Below are positions 37,894 through 45,252 of a stretch of DNA of 45,252 nucleotides, piece by piece. Within the stretch, counting starts at the first letter, position 1, and each line of letters begins with the position of its first letter. The notes under the pieces are model-generated. The model was not told where the DNA came from, ran no database searches, and saw only the letters and a list, made by a program, of their open reading frames with translations. Made by a program: the position numbers and the translations under genes. This stretch comes from Mesostigma viride. Lineage: Eukaryota > Streptophyta > Mesostigmatophyceae > Mesostigmatales > Mesostigmataceae. The stretch lies in assembly GCA_009746045.1 (NCBI GenBank), contig RPFO01000778.1, positions 1 to 45,252 on the forward strand, read 5' to 3'.

Positions 37894-40386
37894 GTAGGAG
37901 GTTGTTTAGGGCGTTCTCCAGTGCCCCTTTCTTGCCACTTTCTATCGCCTTTTGGAGATTTGTACCAGCCTTCTTCGCACCGCCGGTCAGGGGTGTACTA
38001 GGTGTAGAAATTGCAGTGGATGGGGATGATTGGCTGCGAGGAGGGGTCCTCTTCTGGGCTGCTGCAAGGGATGGGCTGCAGTAGATGGGCGGGCAGCAGC
38101 CGAACGTGTCGTTTTCTGGTCTGATAGGGTCGCAGGGCTCTGGAACGCCGCTTCAGTTGTTTGTTGCAGCGGGTTCACCTTTCTCGAGCCCGATGCTGCC
38201 CCTGCTGCCGGGGATGCTGACGATGCTGGCTTGGCCTGAAAAAGTCCGTTTGTGAATGTCGTCTGGCCGCCCTTGCCTTCAAACAACGGGCTATTTATGA
38301 CCATCATATTGGACGGCTGCAGCGGTGTTGCGGGTTCCTTCCCGAGGTTTTTCCCGCGCATTCCACTATTCTCGGGGTCCCCCCGTTTGCGCTGTCCAAG
38401 AGCTGTCTCACCTCACCGTTCCCGTCCTGCAAGTCCTCCGCGGCCCCTCCTCGTCACTGTCCGCATCCTCCCCTTCTGCTGCTTCCTGGCCCCCGTACCG
38501 ACACCGTCCGTGGCCTTTATCAGTCGTTCACTTTCGTTTATACCTGCCATAAGCCCATTTGCGTAATTAACCATGTCATCTACTACTTTTTCTCCTCTTC
38601 TTTGAACGAATCCTTTTCTAGCACGAGAGCATCCAATTTGGGTTTCACCCATTCAAGTCTACGACGCAATTCGCCAATTCCCCGATCGGCAAAGTACTCA
38701 AGTTAGGATTAATACTCTGTACAAAACTGACCCAATCAACTGGGCTAACCTCAATCAGTGCATCTTCGTATGCACGGAACACGTCATTCGCCTGGTCTTC
38801 AGTCAGCTGGCCATCTTTATGGGCAGCTGCTGCTTGAATTTGGATTTCAATTAAATCGTCCAGTTTTTTCGCCGCTAAGGCTCTGTTGACGAGATCTTTA
38901 GTCAGCTTCTGAGATTGTAGGGTCTCATCGGTTAGTTGTGCCAAGACGGCGTCGATAGCCATGCCCCCCTTTCCCTTGCCCCGAGAAAGCCTTGACCTCA
39001 CTTGTGCGAGAATCTCCTGCCTATTCTTTTCATATATTTCGCCCCCTTGTACAGACTCCAGGCGCGCTGCCAGTATTGCATTGTCGATACTTAATAGTGG
39101 CAAGATCGTTTTCATCTGGATGACGGTGTCTAGCCAGGATGTTGGTTTTTTTTGGTAAATTTTTTCGAGTTCATCTCTGATGGTACTCGACGCCAGATCG
39201 GTAAACTGTTTCGAGTCAACACCCTGTCTTTGTGATTCAGGAAGCGTGTGCCATATTCGTAGCGCATTGTATGCCTCCCAGAGGGATGGATTTTTTTCAA
39301 TTTATTTTCAGTTTGTTTTAAGAAATCGCCCCTTGTTTTGTCCGAACTTAATTTGCTAGCCTGCGTCAAAAGGTATAGACGATCCGCGATTGTCACAGTT
39401 AACCCATGCGCCTTTGGCCTGTGAGATAGTTCCGATAACCTTCTATGCTTTGTTCGTATCTCGTCCAGGCTTAACCCTTCAATGCCCTCAAGAAACCCTT
39501 CGAGTTCCTTGTCTGCCTCCGCGTTCTGCTTCAAAGTGTTTTTTTAGATTTTCGATGTACGTTTCTATGTTACCTTTCAGATTCTGAGCGTTGTCGCCTG
39601 CTTGTTTATCAACAAAAGCGATGTTTGAGACGCCATTGAGGGCTTTTGTCAGTTTTTCAATTATAGCCTCTGCTCTTGCGTCCGGTATCGTGTGCCGATC
39701 GTGGAGACTGGTTATTTCCCTATCTCCTGCGTCACTTTACTCTCCAGTGTCTTGACTTGCTTTCGTTCTTCATTCCGTGCCGAATCATTGAAAGTGTATT
39801 TTGCATTGTGAAGTTCTTGGAGATCGTCATAACGGAGGCCGTGACCTTCGTGGTGCGCGATTCTGTCGATGAAGTACTTATGCTTGTCCCACAACTCTTG
39901 GGCATTCTTATATTTCCATTCTTGGACAGACCTCTTCGCCTCCTGTATATCAGCTTCCAAGGTCGTTTCATTCAAGGGCCTACCCTTTTTATTTATCCAA
40001 GATGTAAGCGCCTCCTGGGCAGCTCCTAACGCAACCAAAACCCGTTCATTAGGACCATTTTTTTTCCTTCCTGTAAATAACTTTATCCCGTTTTGAATAT
40101 CAGAAAGGCGACTTTGTATATCAGATAGAGAGGTACTGTTCATAATGACCGATGATAAAGTGTCAGTTATATAAAGTCTTGCTCGGTTTGCCCAATCCCC
40201 TACCTCTTTCAACTGTTCTAAATCGAATTTTATTTGATCAAGAGCGTTTCTGGTGGTTTGGTCAAGTTGTCCCCCATTCTTTTCAATTTCGTCCACAAAC
40301 TCCTGCAATCCCTCAACGGTTGGATTCGTGCTATTTGCGTACTGGTGTGCTTTATCCCTCCAGATCCTTTTCTCCTTACTCGACAT
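37894..40386 (-). pseudogene. N-terminal part of the long split gene (helical, AT-richer)
   Basis: From the ATG at 40386 (MSSKEKRIWRDKAHQYANST) the protein is rich in long amphipathic helices (EFVDEIEKNGGQLDQTTRNA, YKNAQELWDKHKYFIDRIAH). Readable frames follow one another: 39712-40386, a frame through 39540-39711 (ETYIENLKK), 39130-39534, 38645-39115, 37987-38361 and a last one to the insertion point at codon LLQ. Shifts lie in short runs (GGG, A7 and others). Total with the C-terminal part is about 1,030 residues. Third codon positions and composition are more A/T-rich than neighbours. No family recognised; a structural or scaffold role is only a guess. Confidence 0.6.
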
Positions 40387-40391
40387 GATGT

Positions 40392-40987
40392 TAGTGGTGG
40401 GGCAGCAGCAGCAGTAGCAGCGGCGTCGGCGGCATCGCCCTCCTCCTTTCCACCCCCCTCCTCCTTTCCACCCCCCTCATTTCCCCCCTCATTTCCCACC
40501 TCCGTCGGAGACGTGGTTACAGTATCAGCAGCGTCGGCGGCATCGCCCTCCTCCTTACCCTCCTCCTTACCCTCCTCCTTACCCTCCTCCTTACCCTCCT
40601 CCTCCTCCTCCTCCTCCTCCTCCTTACCCTCCTCCTCCTTACCCTCCCCCTCCTCCTCCTTACCCTCCTCCTCCTCCTTACCCTCCTCCTCCTCCTCCTC
40701 CTCTCTTCCTCCTCCTCCTCGGCGTCGGGAGCGTCGGCGTCGTCGTCCCAGTACAGCTCACCTGCTCCGTAGCCCGCGTGAACGTATGGGGGGTAGTAGT
40801 CCAGATCGTCGAACAGCGACCCCGTCCGCGCCTGGTGGACGCGCATCATAGGGACCAGCAGCTCGGACAGAGCGCGCGCCTTCTGCCTCCGCTGCTGCGG
40901 CGTGTCCTCGGGCGCGTCCATCGCCTTCTGTGCCAGTCGGTGCAGGGCTCGCACGCCCTCGTGTATCGCGCTCTTCTTCGGTCGCAT
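40392..40987 (-). CDS. Glu/Lys-rich repeat protein, function unknown
   Basis: ATG at 40987 (MRPKKSAIHEGVRALHRLAQ). About 95 ordered residues with a helical N-terminus, then SLFDDLDYYPPYVHAGYGAG and ELYWDDDADAPDAEEEEE. A base deletion near 40704 throws the Glu run into an Arg frame; in the Glu frame it continues as E(n)GK repeats and two GDAADAA blocks nearly to the ATG at 40386. It could therefore be the N-terminal extension of the long split gene and not a separate gene. Confidence 0.55.
40432..40715 (-). repeat. GAG/GGTAAG microsatellite (Glu-Gly-Lys coding)
   Basis: Simple repeats of cctcctccttaccctcctcc type on the plus strand, with a longer duplicated block around gcggcatcgccctcctcctt (about 40429-40448 and 40534-40553). 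Confidence 0.9.
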
Positions 40988-41000
40988 CCGTCTCTCTCTG

Positions 41001-41937
41001 CTAGACTGACATTATTTTTTGCGCCCCTGTAAGCCCCATCAGCCCGGCGGCCACCTTCGCCACCAACCGCGGGCTGACGCTGTTGCCACCATCTTCAGGA
41101 TCGAGTTCATGCTCACGCTCGCCTTCAGCCGCTCGATCCGCCCCTGCGGGATCCCCTGCAAACGAAACGCCTCCTCCTCGGTGAGCGTGCGCAGCCCCCG
41201 CGGGTCGCGGATGTAGATCCTGGCCCCCTTGTTGGCGCCCTGGGACGCGCGCTGGGTCGGCGCCACCATGTCCTTCCTGGGCTCGAAGCTGTAATTGGCC
41301 GACAGGAACTGCCCCTGGCGCGAGCCCTTGAGCACCTTGTGCATCCGGCTGCCGGGTTTCAGGTAGTACCGCGCGGAGCGTCTGCTTGAAGTCGAAGCTG
41401 TGCGTGCGGCCCACCTCGGGCGGGGGGAAGCTGCCGGGATCATCTTCTTGCTGGCCACGATGAACACCCTCTTGCGCTTCTGCCGCAGCCCCGCGTGCAG
41501 GTGCGTGCTCAGCACCTGGTGCGCCACGTAATACCCGTGCTTGCGGAGGTTGTGCACGATCCGCTTGAACACGGGGAACCGCTGGATGGCCGGCACGTTC
41601 TCCAGGATGACGTACCGGGGTCAGACTTCTCGATGAATCGGAATATGTGGCGGATGCCCCTCGTCCGTACGTCGCGCATCCCGTGCTGCAGCCCGGCGGC
41701 GCTGAACGCCTGACAGGGGAAACCGGCCGTGAGGATGTCAGCCTTGGGGATGGTCTCGTCGGGCACGTTCTCTTTTGTCGCAAATCGGGGCCACGTCGTT
41801 CAGGATCTCGTACACCTTGCAAGCCGTCGGGTTCATCTCCACGGCCATCACCGTGCGGACGTCGAGGACCTTCTTGAGGCCCAACGAGAAGCCGCCCAGG
41901 CCCGCGAACAGGTCGATGTGACGCCATACCTCACCAT
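41001..41937 (-). CDS. DNA (cytosine-5) methyltransferase
   Basis: About 312 residues from the ATG at 41937. Ordered C5-methyltransferase motifs: I (AdoMet binding) IDLFAGLGGFSLGLKK; IV GFPCQAFSAAG with the catalytic Cys in PCQ; VI VILENVPA; VIII LRQKRKRVFIVASKK; IX region LTEEEAFRLQGIP; X GNSVSPRLVAKVAAGLMG. The frame changes several times (near 41925, 41775, 41620, 41390 and 41090) but every motif is present in order, so an active gene with sequence errors is likely. It methylates cytosine in a specific short site, probably on viral or host DNA. A single-chain bacterial-type enzyme; no partner nuclease seen nearby. Confidence 0.88.
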
Positions 41938-41960
41938 CTTTGCATATACGCACACACAAA

Positions 41961-42630
41961 ATGCTCGTGAACACGGACGACCTGCCCGAGTACGTGTGGC
42001 CGCACGCGCCGCCGCCAAGGGGGAGGAACGACACCCCGTCCTTGTCCGCGCTCCTTTCCCTGGCCGCGGACGGCGCGGCCCCCGAGGACGACCGTCCCAT
42101 CACCCTTGACGAGTACTGCGCCCTGCACGCCGCCCTGCTGAGGAGGGTCAGGGCGTCCGAATGGTTCCGGCTCTACGTGGACGGCGTGAGCCGGCGCGAC
42201 CAGTCCGCGAGTCTGTGGACGGCGCGAGCCGCGACCGTGAGATGGCGGCCTACCTGGCCGAGTGTCTGAACGGCAAGACGCGGGACGGCCTCGTCGAGCT
42301 GGAGGAGCTCTTCCGCGGCGTGCTGGCGGTGGCCGCGCCCGAGACCTTCCTGCTCGCCCTGGGGCGCATGGAGGGGAGGCCGGAGCGGGCCAAAGTCGTG
42401 TTCGTGCACGCGTCGGACGGGAGGGCGATCGGCGGGGCGGACCTGCTGCAGATGGCGTGCATCGCCGCGCCCCAGGGGCGCAGGTCGTGGACGTGCACGG
42501 CGACCACTTCGCCGCCGACACGATCCTGGTGCCCACCGCGTACATGCACGTGGTCCGGCTGATCAAGGACAGATTGAAGTTGGGGTGGGGGATACGGTGG
42601 AGTAAACAGCTAACTGGAAATATAATATGA
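41961..42630 (+). CDS. Unknown protein of about 222 residues
   Basis: ATG at 41961 (MLVNTDDLPEYVWPHAPPPR), 23 bp from the divergent methyltransferase start. Continues ITLDEYCALHAALLRRVRAS, then after a shift near 42230 AAYLAECLNGKTRDGLVELE and RAKVVFVHASDGRAIGGADL, and after another shift near 42478 HGDHFAADTILVPTAYMHVV, ending at 42630. Acidic/hydrophobic helical protein with no recognised motif. Confidence 0.6.
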
Positions 42631-42655
42631 CCCTTTATTGTCTGAGAGACTCGAT

Positions 42656-43211
42656 ATGTTGAGACGCCGCTGCGGGTTCGCTTACACGAGTTCTGGTATC
42701 CCTTGCAGGCGGTGGACGACGGGGGCTTTTGCTCGCTGCACCGTAGGCAGGCGGCTCAGCCGTACGACGCCCGTACCTCCGCCGCCCTCCCGCTCCGCCG
42801 TACCGCCCGTACCATCCGTACTACTACCCGTACATGCTGCACTGGTCCGCCCCGCACATCTCCCCCAACCACGTGACCGTCACCCACGTGTACGAACCCA
42901 AGACGGACGAGAATGCCAATGTCGGGAGGGGGTGATGGCGGTGTCAACGGAGACCCCCCTCTGGGCGATGCACGACCCGTCACCCCGTCACAAGAACCCG
43001 CACTCAGCCCCGCACCCAGGACGGCGCTTCCGAGGATCAGGATAATGTCCTAGGCACGCCCCCCCAAGCCATGTCCCAGTACCGCGTGTGGGCGCCCCTG
43101 AAGCGCGTGTACAGGGCGCGCAGGGCGGTGCCCGCAAAGGCGCGCAAGGGCCACGCCGCCCGCCAGTGCGCGTTCATGGCATCCGCCGAGGACCCGGGCT
43201 ACGTCTTCTGA
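42656..43211 (+). CDS. Pro/Tyr-rich protein, function unknown
   Basis: ATG at 42656. Readable blocks in changing frames: RLHEFWYPLQAVDDGGFCSL, then YHPYYYPYMLHWSAPHISPN and VTVTHVYEPKTDENANVGRG, then QYRVWAPLKRVYRARRAVPA with a basic end ARKGHAARQCAFMASAEDPG, stopping at 43209-43211. Shifts at G/C runs near 42684, 42780, 42930 and 43050. The basic C-terminus overlaps the converging cysteine desulfurase end by about 13 bp. Confidence 0.5.
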
Positions 43212-44336
43212 AACCGCCGCAGCACCAAAGAAGGTAATCCACGTCCTGCTGCGTCGTGTACGCCGAAAGTCCCAAGCGCACCGTGCCGCGCGCCGTCTCC
43301 TCGGGCACGCCGACCGCACGCAGCACGCGGCTCCGCTTCATCTTCGAGCAGGCGCTGCCCACGTTCGCGCAGATCCCGCAGCGGGAGAGCCACTCCACCA
43401 TCGCGCGACGTCCGTGCCCGGAAGCGCGAAACTGACCAGGTTGGCCATCCTACGCCCCGGGTCGGCCGGCCCGTTGAAGGAAGCCCCCAGCCCTCCCAGC
43501 CCCTCCCGCAGCCTGGCGGCGTACTCGGCCGTCCTACGCACCGGGCGCGCCCCGCCCGGCTCATGTTGATGGACGCCGCTTGCGCCAGGCTCGCGATCAG
43601 GGGCGGGCTCTCCGTCCCCGGCCGCACGCCGCGCTCCTGTCCGCCCCCGTGCATCAGCGGACCACCGAGTCCGCCCCGCGCGCACCACGAGCGCGCCCAC
43701 GCCCTTCACCCCGTGGATCTTGTGTCCCGAAACCGTAAAGCTGTCCATGAACCGCTGGTCCTTACCCAGCGGCGCCTTGCCCGCACCTGTGTCGTGTCCG
43801 CGTGGATGTGCACGCCCTTGCCCACCGCCCTGCGTATCGCCCCCATGTCCTGCACCGTCCCTATCTCGTTGTTCGCGTAAATGACCGATACCAGCTTGAT
43901 GCGTCCGCCCCACTTCTTGACCGCCTCGCGCAGGCTGTCCATCCGCACGAAGCCCTCGCGGTCGACCGGCAGCTGGACCACCTTCACGCCGCCGCGGGAG
44001 GCCTTGCGCACGTGCAGCAGCGGCTGGAGCACGCTCGGGTGCTCAACCTTCGTGGTAAGAACCACGCCCCGCCCCCGCGCGCGCTCCAGCACGCTGTGGA
44101 TGATGATGTTGTTGGACTCGGTCGCGCCCCCCGTGAAAATCACGTCGCCCGACGCACGCCCAGGTGTCGTGCCAGGGTGCGGCGGGAGTCCTCCACCACA
44201 TCGTGGGACTCCCTGCCCGCCTTGTGCGAGCTTGACGCGTTGCCGTAGAGTGTCCGGCCGTTGGCCGAGTGCGCGGGCCACCTGGGGGTGCGGCCGTGTC
44301 GTGCTGTTTTGTCAAAATAGACAAGCGCATGCGCAC
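43199..44336 (-). CDS. NifS/IscS-type cysteine desulfurase
   Basis: About 378 residues, near the family's ~390. Landmarks in order: LVYFDKTAR; YGNASSSHKAGRES; DVIFTGGATESNNIIIHSV (cofactor-binding GGATESNN); KVEHPSVLQPL; VSVIYANNEIGTVQD; HADTTQ; SFTVSGHKIHGVKGVGAL (PLP lysine in SGHK); a GGGQERGVRPGTES block; GSACSKMK with the catalytic Cys loop; ETARGTVRLGLSAYTTQQDV. Frames shift near 44325, 44160, 43790, 43680, 43400 and 43230. PLP enzyme that moves sulfur from cysteine to a persulfide for Fe-S clusters or tRNA thiolation. All active-site regions are present, so function is plausible if the shifts are errors. Confidence 0.9.
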
Positions 44337-45045
44337 TCCTTCGTCTCGCTGTCGTGCTGTTCGCTGTCGTGCCTGCCGCCATCGCCGCTCGTGTCGCTAC
44401 TACCGTGCGTGATATTGTTCGCGAGGGCGGACACGTACCACGCCATACAATCTCCCGCGCATCGCGGGCAGCGCGCGCCCGGACCGTCACCCTGTCGCCG
44501 AAGTGGCCCTCCTCCTCCTCCCCTTTGGAGGGCACCACGCGCGTAAGGGACAGGGTCCACGCAGCGTGTCCGCCCCCGCCGCGTCCGTCACCGCCGGCTG
44601 GCTGAACGTGACGACCTCGCCCACGTCCGTCTGCCGCCGCGTCAGGAGGCTGCCCGCTATCACGCCCACCGCCCCCCCGTTGCCGCCGCCCGTGATGTCC
44701 ATTGCCAGCCGCCGCCCCGCTTGACCATGCTCGGGTGCGTCAGGAGGTGCTCGCACAGGGAGCGCGCGCTCGCGAGGTACCCCCTGTGGAAGCGCACGCC
44801 CAACGAGGCCTCCATCACCATCTCCGAGTCGGCGCTCGGGTCAGCCCCCGAGAACCCGTGGCCGCCCGACCCCCGACGACCAGCACCTGGCGCCTGCTCT
44901 CCGGGTAGTTCAGCAGGAAGGCCTTGCCGCCGCCCGTCCAGCGCACCTGCCGGTTCATGCGCCTCACGAACGATCGGCGCCCGCCGGGGAGGGACGGGAT
45001 GATGGCCGCGAGTCCCGCGTACTCCAGTATGCGTTCCGTCGCCAT
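44312..45045 (-). CDS. Unknown protein of about 244 residues
   Basis: ATG at 45045 (MATERILEYAGLAAIIPSLP). Blocks: RQVRWTGGGKAFLLNYPESR, ADSEMVMEASLGVRFHRGYL, RSLCEHLLTHPSMVKRG, LAMDITGGGNGGAVGVIAGS, VVTFSQPAVTDAAGADTL, then a hydrophilic end (ANNITHGSSDTSGDGGRHDS). Shifts near 44865, 44705, 44560 and 44440. Its 3' end overlaps the start of the cysteine desulfurase. The Gly-rich TGGGNGGAVGVIAG segment is notable but I cannot assign a fold. Confidence 0.55.
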
Positions 45046-45086
45046 TTGTTTTTGTGAGCGTCATAGTAGACGAAGAAATACGCCCG

Positions 45087-45252
45087 ATGGCGGCCTGGTA
45101 CGAGGACATGCTGCAGACCCGACCCCACGCCCCGGCCCCGCCCACCTTCCGCGCATCGACGGACTCGGGCCTCAAGACCGTGAGCGTGCGCCACACGACC
45201 GCGCAGCCCGTCAACGTGCCGAAGGTCAACAAGCAGGACGTGCCCGACGGGG
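45087..45252 (+). CDS. Start of an unknown gene cut by the window edge
   Basis: ATG at 45087: MAAWYEDMLQTRPHAPAPPT, then FRASTDSGLKTVSVRHTTAQ, open to the end of the window. Divergent from the previous gene across a 41-bp gap. Too short to classify. Confidence 0.55.
   Translation, partial: MAAWYEDMLQTRPHAPAPPTFRASTDSGLKTVSVRHTTAQPVNVPKVNKQDVPDG

Overview
The window looks like part of a large eukaryotic DNA virus genome of the phylum Nucleocytoviricota, or a copy integrated in a eukaryotic chromosome. Hallmark genes are two divergent double-jelly-roll major capsid proteins (MCP, 9258-12658), a PCNA sliding clamp (13598-14392) and a VLTF3-like late transcription factor (14435-15586). Around them are KilA-N proteins (one fused to a RING finger), a C5 DNA methyltransferase and a NifS-type cysteine desulfurase. 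Eukaryotic features (a TATA box, GT-AG introns, a Copia-like retrotransposon) suggest a nuclear-replicating virus of a protist, probably an amoeba or alga, or an endogenous viral element. I cannot name the species.

Layout. 1-365: decayed MCP remnant. 379-7582: two leftward genes for modular, repeat-rich proteins that share one beta-type module, probably virion surface or fibre proteins. 7693-9208: KilA-N gene split by a tandem palindromic transposable element. 9258-17640: structural and replication/transcription core, mostly in divergent and convergent pairs; four divergent gaps each carry one A/T tract. 17636-19997: a gene split by a 1.68-kb insert flanked by 22-bp direct repeats. 20384-22909: a zinc-motif protein, a small unknown and a J-domain-like protein. 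23168-24573: TATA box, intron and SET-like gene. 25301-26617: coiled-coil protein. 26618-28300: repeats and an apparently spliced 5' leader leading to a KilA-N/RING gene (28301-29224). 29254-40386: one long leftward gene split by an 8-kb LTR retrotransposon (29864-37893). 40392-45252: Glu-rich protein, C5 methyltransferase, two unknowns, cysteine desulfurase, one more unknown and the start of a last gene.

Many genes are broken by frame changes, and nearly all of these sit in G/C (sometimes A) homopolymer runs. PCNA, VLTF3 and several others are intact. The simplest reading is uncorrected homopolymer indels in the sequence. For such genes I give outer coordinates of the whole gene and state where the frame changes. 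Transposon-split genes are marked as pseudogenes.

The most unusual signals are: a retrotransposon whose retropepsin-like protease lies between integrase and reverse transcriptase; shared terminal motifs and 5-bp target duplications between that retrotransposon and the palindromic element; intron-bearing genes beside viral hallmark genes; and a full-length cysteine desulfurase.
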